Made by a program: the position numbers and the translations under genes. The notes beneath the pieces are model-generated. The model did not search any database, was not told where the DNA came from, and saw only the letters and a list, made by a program, of their open reading frames with translations. Shown here one piece after another: positions 1 to 5,758 of a DNA stretch of 15,940 nt (the first letter of the stretch is position 1; every line of letters begins with the position of its first letter). Source of the stretch: Collinsella aerofaciens (GTDB lineage Bacteria > Actinomycetota > Coriobacteriia > Coriobacteriales > Coriobacteriaceae); contig NZ_JAQLFP010000039.1 in assembly GCF_028207065.1 (NCBI RefSeq), positions 1 to 15,940 of the forward strand. Reading direction: 5' to 3'.

Positions 1-328
1 CAAATGGTTCGATGTCTGCCCGGATGCGACACTGAATGTGTCCATCCTCGCAGTATCCGGTTCTCAAGGTGCACGCCTGGCGGCTGGTCCGGTCCGACCG
101 GGCCGCGCGGCAAGGAGATATATTGCCAGACCGCGAAGCCCTGTGGGTCGTCAATTCCACTCTTCACAAGTCCTACACAACATATCGCTTTCTATAGGTA
201 ATAGAAAGACTGGTGCGGATCTTCCGCACATATCAGATGATGACCCTTTGGTTCAGGAATATATAGAGATCGGTCACCTATATGTGTTTATCTACCCGCG
301 CTTTTAGCAATGTAAACCGCGCTTCAGA
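1..328. other. Unassigned stretch at left edge, possible partial ORF
   Basis: I cannot assign a gene here. A plus-strand frame is open from the window edge (base 2) to a TAG at 305-307, about 101 codons, and could be the 3' end of a gene starting outside the window. Its second half is AT-richer, uses rare codons such as ATA and AGA, and resembles no family I know. Two small perfect hairpins are visible: an 8-bp stem at 188-208 (CTTTCTAT / ATAGAAAG) and a 6-bp stem at 214-228 (TGCGGA / TCCGCA). Neither is followed by a T-run. The stretch may hold the control region of a neighbour to the left. Confidence 0.25.
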
Positions 329-366
329 TAAAAAGAGGGAGTGCCGCGCACAACGCGACACTCCCC
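329..366 (-). terminator. Intrinsic terminator of infC-rpmI-rplT
   Basis: On the minus strand a GC-rich hairpin with a 7-bp outer stem (GGGAGTG 337-343 with CACTCCC 359-365) and an inner GCG/CGC pairing is followed by CTCTTTTTATC. It lies about 20 nt past the rplT stop codon, the expected place for the end of the ribosomal-protein operon. Confidence 0.85.
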
Positions 367-386
367 TAGCGATTCAAGAGAATCTA

Positions 387-746
387 TTAGGCCTCGAGAG
401 CCTTCTTGGCGATGGTAGCCAGCTCGTTGAAGGACTCGATGTCCTCGTAAGCCATCTGAGCCAGGACCTTGCGGTCGAGCTCGATGCCGGCAACCTTCAG
501 GCCGTGCATGAACTGAGAGTAAGAGATGTCGTTCAGGCGAGCAGCAGCGTTGATACGAGTGATCCAGAGAGAACGGATCTCGCGCTTCTTGTTGCGGCGA
601 TCACGATACTGATACTGCAGGGAGTGCTGGACCTGCTCTTTAGCATGCTTGTAAGTACGCGAAGCGGCACCATAGTAACCCTTCGCACGGTGCATAACGG
701 TACGGCGCTTCTTCTTGGCGGCAACAGCGCGCTTAATACGTGCCAT
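387..746 (-). CDS. rplT: 50S ribosomal protein L20
   Basis: Ribosomal protein L20 binds 23S rRNA early and is needed to assemble the large subunit. The 119-residue product has the family length and is very basic. It starts MARIKRAVAAKKKRRTVM and carries the typical RAKGYYGAASRTYKHAKEQV and RRNKKREIRSLWITRINAA stretches. The ATG at 746 is preceded by AGGAG about 10 nt upstream. It is the last gene of infC-rpmI-rplT, 46 nt behind rpmI, and is followed at once by a terminator. In Bacillus subtilis and Escherichia coli, L20 represses its own operon by binding the mRNA. Whether that holds here is inference, but the infC leader has a suitable attenuator. Identity is essentially certain. Confidence 0.98.
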   Translation of the reverse strand: MARIKRAVAAKKKRRTVMHRAKGYYGAASRTYKHAKEQVQHSLQYQYRDRRNKKREIRSLWITRINAAARLNDISYSQFMHGLKVAGIELDRKVLAQMAYEDIESFNELATIAKKALEA

Positions 747-792
747 GTTCTATCAACTCCTAGACGGTAAAACGAAAAACGGGAACGCGAAC

Positions 793-984
793 TTAGGCGA
801 GACGCGACTTGATGACCTTGCGGTCGGCAGCGGCGATCTCGGTCTCCTGACGGAAGCCACGCTTACGCTTGGTGGACTTCTTGCTCAGGATGTGGCTCTT
901 GAAAGCCTTGGCGCGCATAAGCTTGCCGGTACCAGTCTTGCGGAAACGCTTCTTGGTGCCGCTGTGGGACTTCATCTTAGGCAT
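793..984 (-). CDS. rpmI: 50S ribosomal protein L35
   Basis: L35 is a small basic protein of the large ribosomal subunit. The 63-residue product begins [20 protein letters not shown] and contains [17 protein letters not shown], the standard signature, at the usual family length. The ATG at 984 has AAGGAG six bases upstream. It lies between infC (32 nt upstream) and rplT (46 nt downstream), the near-universal bacterial order, so the three are almost certainly one transcript. Confidence 0.98.
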   Translation of the reverse strand: MPKMKSHSGTKKRFRKTGTGKLMRAKAFKSHILSKKSTKRKRGFRQETEIAAADRKVIKSRLA

Positions 985-1016
985 GAAATACTCCTTAATC
1001 GGTTACAGAACACTAG

Positions 1017-1571
1017 TTACTTGGTATCGCTTGCCGCTTTATCCTCATCGAAGGCGCCCTTAATCGGGGCGAGCAGCATAAGCATGTTACGGCCTTCCAT
1101 CTTAGGCTTGGACTCGACCGTAGCGTAAGGCTTGAGATCCTCGGCGAGACGCTCGAGAACGTTAAGGCCCTGCTCCGGGTGAGCCATCTCACGGCCGCGG
1201 AACATGATGGTGATCTTAACGCGTGCGCCCTTCTTGAGGAAACGCAGAACGTGGCCCTTCTTGGTCTCGTAGTCGCCAACGTCGATCTTGGGTCGGAACT
1301 TCATTTCCTTGACCTCGACCTTGGACTGGTTCTTACGAGCAGCCTTGGCCTTCATGGCCTGCTGGTACTTGAACTTACCGTAGTCCATGACCTTGCAGAC
1401 CGGCGGCTCCGCGTTGGGAGCGATCTCGACCAGGTCGAGACCCTGATCGTCGGCGACGCGCTGGGCATCGCGGATGGCGAACAGGCCGAGCTGAGAGCCA
1501 TCGACGCCAATCAAACGACACGAAGATGCAGTGATCTCGTCGTTGATGCGGGTGTCATCAGACTTAGCTAT
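1017..1571 (-). CDS. infC: Translation initiation factor IF-3 (AUA start)
   Basis: IF-3 binds the 30S subunit, blocks premature 50S joining and proofreads the start codon and initiator tRNA. The product has the family features: RINDEI near the start, the stretch LGLFAIRDAQRVADDQGLDLVEIAPNAEPPVCKVMDYGKFKYQ split between the N-domain and linker, and a C-domain with KEMKFRPKIDVGDYETK and FRGREMAHPEQG. I place the start at an ATA codon (1571-1569), giving 184 residues that begin (M)AKSDDTRINDEI. A GGAGGT SD (1579-1584) sits seven bases upstream. The in-frame ATG at 1586 overlaps this SD and would add MEVGK, which is unlike IF-3. infC genes are known to use AUU, AUC or AUA starts so that IF-3 can repress its own translation. 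First gene of infC-rpmI-rplT. Confidence 0.95.
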   Translation of the reverse strand: MAKSDDTRINDEITASSCRLIGVDGSQLGLFAIRDAQRVADDQGLDLVEIAPNAEPPVCKVMDYGKFKYQQAMKAKAARKNQSKVEVKEMKFRPKIDVGDYETKKGHVLRFLKKGARVKITIMFRGREMAHPEQGLNVLERLAEDLKPYATVESKPKMEGRNMLMLLAPIKGAFDEDKAASDTK

Positions 1572-1584
1572 TTTCCCTACCTCC
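1569..1584 (-). promoter_or_regulatory. infC SD and non-canonical AUA start
   Basis: The minus strand reads GGAGGT, a 7-nt spacer (AGGGAAA), then ATA GCT AAG. The ideal SD spacing fixes AUA as the initiation codon rather than the ATG that overlaps the SD. Family knowledge: rare AUN starts in infC allow feedback control by IF-3, which discriminates against them. Confidence 0.8.
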
Positions 1585-1590
1585 ATTCAT

Positions 1591-1675
1591 AAAAAAATAA
1601 CCCGGCGCTTCTCAGCAACCAGGTCGTACACATAGACTTCCTCGATTTGAGGAAGGGAATCTAAGTTGTATGACC
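1591..1675 (-). promoter_or_regulatory. Putative infC leader attenuator
   Basis: Just upstream of the infC SD the minus strand forms a terminator-like hairpin: ACCTGG (1624-1619) pairs with CCGGGT (1605-1600), with GCT/AGC inside and a GAGA loop, followed by TTATTTTTTT. Upstream lies a 7-bp hairpin CTTCCTC/GAGGAAG (1655-1637). GGTCATAC (1675-1668) could pair with GTACGACC (1629-1622) around that hairpin, using part of the terminator's left arm, so the two folds exclude each other. This is the layout of a transcription attenuator. An L20-responsive leader controls infC-rpmI-rplT in Bacillus; that L20 is the signal here is inference. Confidence 0.6.
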
Positions 1676-1788
1676 AGTCAGCTGCTCATTGGCGCCAAAA
1701 GGTGGGAACCCTCGGGTTCCTCTTTAGGGCATTGCGGGAACAACGCCTTGCGAATAATAACACGTACAGCGCGTTATCACATTACGTA
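1676..1788 (-). promoter_or_regulatory. Upstream part of infC leader, probable promoter
   Basis: No gene is seen here. The minus strand carries a hairpin GGAACC/GGTTCC (1705-1720) and, further upstream, a possible -10 box TATTAT (1759-1754) without a convincing -35 box. The infC promoter should lie in this stretch, because a decayed terminator copy ends at about 1790. Confidence 0.3.
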
Positions 1789-1856
1789 CACGAAAAAGGG
1801 ACCTTGACCCCCTTGAACGCTCGCTTGCATGTATGGTGCTCGAGGCGAGACTCGAA
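1789..1856 (-). repeat. Duplicated tRNA-Leu 3' end plus decayed terminator
   Basis: This 68-nt segment repeats 1972-2040 with few differences. It holds the last 23 nt of the tRNA (1834-1856, from the T-loop TTCGA to CCA, one C-to-T change), the spacer downstream of the tRNA, and the terminator position. The terminator stem is degraded here, while the T-run is kept. The rest of the tRNA is missing. It is either a remnant of a second tandem tRNA-Leu gene or an attachment-site-like copy left by an element that used the tRNA 3' end. Confidence 0.75.
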
Positions 1857-1860
1857 GGGC

Positions 1861-1939
1861 CTTCGCTTCGCGAAGCCCCGGGCTTCGGGCGCGTGGCGCC
1901 CTCGCCACGCTCCGCTACAAACAGGCCACAGGCCTGTTT
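1861..1939. repeat. Cluster of strong hairpins between the tRNA-end copies
   Basis: Four inverted repeats lie within 80 nt: CTTCGC/GCGAAG (1861-1875), overlapping CGAAGCCC/GGGCTTCG (1871-1887), GCGTGGCG/CGCCACGC (1891-1910) and AAACAGGCC/GGCCTGTTT (1919-1939). None has a clear T-run and no open frame explains them. They may be a structured RNA, a palindromic repeat of REP type, or the scar of an element. Confidence 0.6.
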
Positions 1940-1971
1940 GCTTAACGCTTCGCGCGCTCACGCGAGTTCGG

Positions 1972-2040
1972 CACGAAAAAGGGGGCCGCAACCCCCTTGA
2001 ACGCTCACTTGCATGTATGGTGCCCGAGGCGAGACTCGAA
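1972..2040 (-). repeat. Second copy of tRNA-Leu 3' end repeat (intact)
   Basis: Partner of the repeat at 1789-1856, offset by 183-184 nt in the same orientation. This copy contains the real 3' end of tRNA-Leu and its intact terminator. The two spacers between tRNA end and terminator differ by a single base, which suggests a fairly recent duplication, while the terminator stems have diverged. Confidence 0.75.
1976..1998 (-). terminator. tRNA-Leu intrinsic terminator
   Basis: On the minus strand AAGGGGG pairs with CCCCCTT around a 6-nt loop and is followed by a T-run and CG. It lies 20 nt past the tRNA CCA end. Confidence 0.8.
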
Positions 2041-2104
2041 CTCGCACGTTGTTGCCAACGGTGGATTTTGAGTCCACTGCGTCTGCCAATTCCGCCACTC
2101 GGGC
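2018..2104 (-). tRNA. tRNA-Leu (anticodon CAA)
   Basis: This 87-nt tRNA has a long variable arm and an encoded CCA. The acceptor stem GCCCGAG/CTCGGGC is perfect, with discriminator A. The D-arm contains AATTGGCAGACGC. The anticodon stem GTGGA/TCCAC encloses CTCAAAA, giving anticodon CAA, which reads leucine codon UUG. The T-arm GCGAG TTCGAGT CTCGC is complete. It lies 40 nt downstream of the transglutaminase-like gene on the same strand and could be read through from it, although TAAACT at about 2125 might be a -10 box of its own. Confidence 0.96.
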
Positions 2105-2143
2105 ACGCAATGCGTGAGTTAGTTTATCACAGCTTTCTACCGA

Positions 2144-3577
2144 TTAGTCCGAAAATGGAACTTCGAGCATTTCGATGAGTTCGACCGTGCGGAGCATCTC
2201 GCGCCGACGGCATCCGCGACCGTCGACCGAAGCCTCACCCATCTGGTTATCGTAAGGGTCCTCGCGCATGCCGTCGAAAGAGGGCTCAAACTCTGCCTGG
2301 AATCGATTGTTGGCCACCATACGCCACGGGTCGAGATTGCCAAAGTAGTGACGGCGGCGCCACTCCTCCCCCATCCTGCGAGCAGAAGATCCAAATGACA
2401 CGTCGGCGTTGAGCCATCCGGTCTGCGGCGTATAGAACTCTGCCCAGTCGTGCGACCCCACCGAATCGGGCGCAACATACAGGCCGCTCTGCCAACGGGC
2501 AGGCACGCCCGCGATACGGCACATGGTGATAAACGTGAGCGCCATAACGCCGCAATCGCCGCGGAGCGAATGCGCGCAGTCATCGGCAATAGATCCCAAA
2601 AGCAAGTACGGCGGCTGATAGCGATAGTCGATGTACTGCGTCAGGTAATCATAGATAGCACGGGCGCGATCGAGCGGATCCTCGAGCCCGTCAATGACAC
2701 GGGCCGTCAGCTGCTGCAGATACGGCGTGAATGCAATGTGCGGACGGTCCTCGGAAATATCCTCGGGCAGAGGCGCATCCATACGCGGGTGAACCGGAAG
2801 TGTGCCACCGTAGACATCACAATAAGCAGCATCGATGTGATAACGATAGGTCACCGAAAATAAGTGCTCGCTCGAGGAAGACCACGAGACGGTACGCGCC
2901 GAAGCATTCGCGGGAGCAACAGCACCCTCCGGCGTCATGTCGAGAATCTCGACCCGAGACTGCTGACGGCAGGCAGCCGCGACGGGAAGCCAAGCGCAAA
3001 CGGCCTCCCCTTCCAGAGCGCCGGGGACAGACACGGACGCTTTAAGCGTAATGACGCGAGCCAATCCGTTTTGCGACTCCATCTCCTTGAGCATCTCGTT
3101 GCGCAGTGCTATTCCGTCCGTAGAATCGGACCGCATGCCGGGAACCTCTTTGGGATATACGCGAAGCGAATCGAGGAAGTTGTCGAGAACGAACAGCTCA
3201 CCATCGATAAAGCGCCAGTCAATACGCTTACGGTCAATCAGATCGTCAAACTGCTCCTCGGAAAACTCAGGCCACTCCTCGCGAATCATCGTAATAGCCT
3301 GATCGCGCGACACCGAAAAATGAAGCGGCGTCTCGAGCATGCGATACCGCTCGGCACGAACACAAGCAGCCAGCGAAGGCTCGGGGTTCTGCTCCAAAAG
3401 GCGATCGCAGGCAGCAACAGCCTGCGTCAAATACCCGGCATCCTTAAGACGAAGAATCTCGGGCGGCAGTCCAACATCGAGATGACGAAAGTCATCACAG
3501 CGAACATCAGCAGAGCAACCAACTGGACCCTCGTCAATAACCTTCCCATCCGAAGGCAGTACATTAATAACAGCCAT
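2144..3577 (-). CDS. Transglutaminase-like domain protein
   Basis: The 477-residue product has a transglutaminase-like (papain-fold) catalytic domain in its C-terminal half. Seen: GDCGVMA with Cys at about 342, SHDWAEFY with His at about 376, and LNADVSF with Asp at about 392, the three catalytic residues in family order and spacing. The fold is shared by cross-linking enzymes, proteases and peptide N-glycanases, so the reaction and substrate cannot be told. No signal peptide or membrane segment is seen, so it is probably cytoplasmic. The roughly 300-residue N-terminal part is unassigned. I chose the ATG at 3577 because GGAG lies seven bases upstream; a GTG at 3595 would add six residues and has no such site. 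It stands alone, with a promoter just upstream, and has no obvious functional partner among its neighbours. Confidence 0.85.
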   Translation of the reverse strand: MAVINVLPSDGKVIDEGPVGCSADVRCDDFRHLDVGLPPEILRLKDAGYLTQAVAACDRLLEQNPEPSLAACVRAERYRMLETPLHFSVSRDQAITMIREEWPEFSEEQFDDLIDRKRIDWRFIDGELFVLDNFLDSLRVYPKEVPGMRSDSTDGIALRNEMLKEMESQNGLARVITLKASVSVPGALEGEAVCAWLPVAAACRQQSRVEILDMTPEGAVAPANASARTVSWSSSSEHLFSVTYRYHIDAAYCDVYGGTLPVHPRMDAPLPEDISEDRPHIAFTPYLQQLTARVIDGLEDPLDRARAIYDYLTQYIDYRYQPPYLLLGSIADDCAHSLRGDCGVMALTFITMCRIAGVPARWQSGLYVAPDSVGSHDWAEFYTPQTGWLNADVSFGSSARRMGEEWRRRHYFGNLDPWRMVANNRFQAEFEPSFDGMREDPYDNQMGEASVDGRGCRRREMLRTVELIEMLEVPFSD

Positions 3578-3612
3578 ACCAAAACTCCAAGTCACTAGAA
3601 CGCTTGAAGCCC

Positions 3613-3641
3613 ATTGTAGCGAGATAAAAAGAAAGCCCCAA
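3613..3641 (-). promoter_or_regulatory. Probable promoter of the transglutaminase-like gene
   Basis: The minus strand shows TTGGGG (3641-3636), 17 nt, then TACAAT (3618-3613). Transcription would begin about 30 nt before the ATG at 3577. The -10 box is good and the -35 box only fair. Confidence 0.5.
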
Positions 3642-3684
3642 CAAGGGAGCCATCAACACCGCTGAACGGTAACCATATAACTAA

Positions 3685-3772
3685 AATCAGACCAGTAACC
3701 CTGTAGCAAGTTAACAAAGGAGGCCCCGTTTCCCCGGAGCTGATTCCGTCGCGCGACTTCTGGCGAAGCCAG
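3685..3772. repeat. Tandem repeat copy A (half of the fba stem-loop)
   Basis: This segment is an imperfect copy of 3784-3869, offset by about 98 nt. Shared landmarks in order are TAACCCTG, AACAAAGGA, GCCCCGT, CCCCGGA and GCGCGACTTCTGGC, then GCCAG. It contains the left arm and the apical CTGGC/GCCAG hairpin of the long stem-loop downstream of fba but lacks the right arm, so it cannot form the full structure. Confidence 0.7.
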
Positions 3773-3783
3773 TAGCCATCTTA

Positions 3784-3869
3784 ATTCAGACTCGTAACCC
3801 TGCGGCGTTAAACAAAGGAAGCCCCGTCCCCCGGAACTGTTTCCTTAGCGCGACTTCTGGCAAAGCCAG
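3784..3869. repeat. Tandem repeat copy B (left part of the fba stem-loop)
   Basis: Partner of copy A at 3685-3772. Here the left arm is followed by a matching right arm, forming the complete stem-loop at 3817-3909. Differences between copies are mostly substitutions within the stem. Confidence 0.7.
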
Positions 3870-3909
3870 GTGAGCGCAAAGGAAACAGTGTAGGGGGGAC
3901 GGGGCTTCC
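3817..3909 (-). terminator. 93-nt stem-loop downstream of fba
   Basis: The arms pair almost end to end: GGAAGCCCCGTCCCCC with GGGGGACGGGGCTTCC, then ACTGTTTCCTT with AAGGAAACAGT, GCGC with GCGC, and an apical CTGGC/GCCAG hairpin. It begins 20 nt past the fba stop. On the minus strand it is followed only by CTTTGTTT, a weak T-run. It probably ends or stabilises the fba mRNA. Its length and duplicated left half suggest origin as a mobile palindromic repeat. Confidence 0.7.
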
Positions 3910-3929
3910 GGCGGGAAGTTTAGCGACGC

Positions 3930-4796
3930 TTACGCCTTGTTGACGGAGCCAAACTCCTCCATGAGCTCCTTGGTGCGGGCAACGATGTTGTCGCGACCAG
4001 GCTTGAGGAGCTTGCGGGGGTCGAAGCCCTTGCCCTGCTGATCCTTGCCAGCCTCGATGTACTCGCGAACGCCCTTGGCGAAGACGAGCTGCAGGTCGGT
4101 GTTGACGTTGATCTTGGAGATGCCCAGGGAGATGGCCTTCTTGATCTGATCCTCGGGGATGCCGGTGCCACCGTGCAGAACGAGGGGCAGGTCACCGGTC
4201 TGGGCCTTAATCTCGCCCAGACGCTCGAAGGAAAGACCAGCCCAGTCGGAGGGGTACACGCCGTGGATGTTGCCGATGCCGCAGGCGAGGAAGTCGACAC
4301 CCAGGTCAGCGATCTGCTTGCACTCAGCAGGATCAGCGAGCTCGCCGCTGGAGGTCACGCCGTCCTCGGTGCCGCCGATGCCGCCGACCTCGGCCTCGAT
4401 GGACATGCCCTTGGAGTGGGCAAGCTCAACGAGCTCCTTGGTGCGGTCGAGGTTAAGCTGGAAGGTCTCCTCGTGAGAGCCGTCATACATGATGGACGTG
4501 AAGCCGGCCTCGATGCACTTGAAGCAGTCCTCGTAAGAGCCGTGATCGAGGTGAAGGGCGACGGGAACGGTAACGCCCGTGGCCTCGACGGCAGCCTTGA
4601 CCATGTCGGCGCAGACCTTGAAACCGCCCATCCACTTAGCGGCACCAGCGGTGCACTGAAGGATCAGCGGAGACTTGGCCTCCTCGGCGGCCTGGAGAAT
4701 AGCCAGGGTCCACTCGAGGTTGTTGGTGTTGAAGGCACCAAGACCGTACTTGCCGGCCTCGGCCTTCTTGAGCATGTCTGCTGCGTTGACGAGCAT
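3930..4796 (-). CDS. fba: Class II fructose-1,6-bisphosphate aldolase
   Basis: Class II aldolase reversibly cleaves fructose 1,6-bisphosphate to glyceraldehyde 3-phosphate and dihydroxyacetone phosphate in glycolysis and gluconeogenesis, using zinc. The 288-residue product has the family length. Seen: GAFNTNN near residue 20, HLDHG at 82-86 (catalytic Asp, zinc His), SIMYDGSHEE at 101-110, EAEVGGIGG from 134, IGNIHG with zinc-ligand His at 178, LHGGTG with His at 208, and KINVNTDLQ at 228-236 for phosphate binding. The ATG at 4796 is preceded by AGGAGG eight bases upstream. The frame runs open upstream to 4892, but that extension is unlike the family. It appears monocistronic, between a long stem-loop and a 194-nt upstream region. 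Tagatose-bisphosphate aldolase (gatY/kbaY) is the nearest alternative, but no tagatose or galactitol genes are nearby. Confidence 0.95.
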   Translation of the reverse strand: MLVNAADMLKKAEAGKYGLGAFNTNNLEWTLAILQAAEEAKSPLILQCTAGAAKWMGGFKVCADMVKAAVEATGVTVPVALHLDHGSYEDCFKCIEAGFTSIMYDGSHEETFQLNLDRTKELVELAHSKGMSIEAEVGGIGGTEDGVTSSGELADPAECKQIADLGVDFLACGIGNIHGVYPSDWAGLSFERLGEIKAQTGDLPLVLHGGTGIPEDQIKKAISLGISKINVNTDLQLVFAKGVREYIEAGKDQQGKGFDPRKLLKPGRDNIVARTKELMEEFGSVNKA

Positions 4797-4990
4797 AAAA
4801 GAAACCTCCTGTAAGGTTGCTCCGATAACGCCTGAGATTTTACCACGGCGCACCCGAGCATAAACGTTCGTTTGTTCACGAATATCGTCCAAACAGACTT
4901 TTTTGACCGTTTGCCCTACGAAATCGACCCGTTGGGGAAAAATAGCTTGACGTTTGGACGCTTCTCGTGCTTCAAAAGCCGACTATTAAG
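4797..4990. promoter_or_regulatory. fba upstream region
   Basis: No gene is seen here. The fba promoter should lie here: the minus strand has TGGTAAAAT (about 4838-4846), which would serve as an extended -10 box without a good -35 box. Two inverted repeats could be operators: a far-spaced pair CGTCCAAAC (4886-4894) and GTTTGGACG (4952-4960), and TTCGT/ACGAA at about 4867-4882. No convincing terminator for the upstream hydrolase gene is visible, so some read-through into fba is possible. Confidence 0.35.
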
Positions 4991-5674
4991 CTAAATCTGC
5001 ATGAAAGGGTTCTGCATGAGCTCGCGTGCCATGGTGGTCGAATCGCCATGACCGGTTAGGCAAACGGTATCGGGCGGGAGAAGCCGGGCGAGCTTGGAGA
5101 GCGAGCGCAGAATCGCCGCCTCGTCTCCTCCAGAAAGATCGGTGCGGCCGTGCCCACCCGGAAACAGGGTGTCGCCCACAAAGGCAATGTTCCCCTGCTC
5201 GGTGGCAGCAAACAAGACGATCCCGCCCGGCGTATGCCCTGGCGTCTCGATCACCTGCAGGTAGATATCGCCCACCTCGATAGCATCTCCCTCGGCGAGC
5301 AGGTGCGTCGGCTCCCCGGGGTCAGGCGTCTCAATGCCCCACATAGCTCGCTGTTCCTCGATGTTCGCATGCGGCACCGCCACATCCTTAGCACACAGCT
5401 CATACTGGCAGCCCTCGCCAACGGTGGTTCGCACGCCTGCAACACCACCAACATGATCGGCATGGCCATGAGTGCATACGGCGCCAAACACGCGTACGCC
5501 GGGATGCTCGGCTCGAATATGCTCCACCAGGCGTTCGCCTTCCCATGCGGGATCGATAATCACGCACTCATTGTCCGAAATAACAGCATAGCTATTGGTC
5601 TGAATGGGACCGTTTACGAGCGTCTCGATCTCGACCGTTCCCTTGGGAGTTAAATCCAAGGACACAGCACTCAT
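4991..5674 (-). CDS. MBL-fold metallo-hydrolase (glyoxalase II-like)
   Basis: The 227-residue product is a metallo-beta-lactamase-fold hydrolase of the small glyoxalase II-like group. The metal ligands are visible: THGHADH (His69, His71, Asp73, His74), ETPGHTPGG (His147), FVGDTLF (Asp168) and TGHGD (His209). Members hydrolyse thioesters or related bonds using two metal ions; the substrate here is unknown. No signal peptide is present. The ATG at 5674 has AGGAGA just upstream. It follows relA on the same strand, 84 nt away, with a perfect hairpin in the gap. In many Firmicutes a hydrolase of this kind likewise follows relA, often after dtd, so recJ-relA-hydrolase is a recognisable conserved order. 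dtd is absent here. Confidence 0.9.
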   Translation of the reverse strand: MSAVSLDLTPKGTVEIETLVNGPIQTNSYAVISDNECVIIDPAWEGERLVEHIRAEHPGVRVFGAVCTHGHADHVGGVAGVRTTVGEGCQYELCAKDVAVPHANIEEQRAMWGIETPDPGEPTHLLAEGDAIEVGDIYLQVIETPGHTPGGIVLFAATEQGNIAFVGDTLFPGGHGRTDLSGGDEAAILRSLSKLARLLPPDTVCLTGHGDSTTMARELMQNPFMQI

Positions 5675-5694
5675 GTCCCTCTCCTCTCTATAGA

Positions 5695-5722
5695 ACTCGA
5701 GGCATCAAACGATGCCTCGAGT
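5695..5722. terminator. Perfect 12-bp hairpin between relA and the hydrolase gene
   Basis: ACTCGAGGCATC pairs perfectly with GATGCCTCGAGT around AAAC. No T-run follows on either strand, so it is a weak candidate terminator. It may instead be an RNA processing or stability site that sets the hydrolase level apart from relA, since it lies just upstream of the hydrolase SD. Confidence 0.5.
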
Positions 5723-5758
5723 GTAGCGAATATCGATAATGTGACACGTTCGTCGCGA

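Noticed and set aside
4..201. Plus-strand frame with a collagen-like GPTGPRGK stretch
   Set aside because: One short GXY run in 65 codons is chance. A longer frame in another phase covers the same bases.
282..770. Plus-strand frame of 162 codons
   Set aside because: It is the antisense shadow of rplT, whose identity is certain, and has no SD.
1666..2178. Plus-strand frame of 170 codons
   Set aside because: It runs antisense through tRNA-Leu, both tRNA-end repeats and the hairpin cluster. The repeated GC-rich palindromes keep it open by chance.
4797..4892. N-terminal extension of the fba frame to an upstream ATG
   Set aside because: The strong AGGAGG before 4796 and the family-typical N-terminus MLVNAADML there decide the start. 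The extension covers the promoter region and is not aldolase-like.
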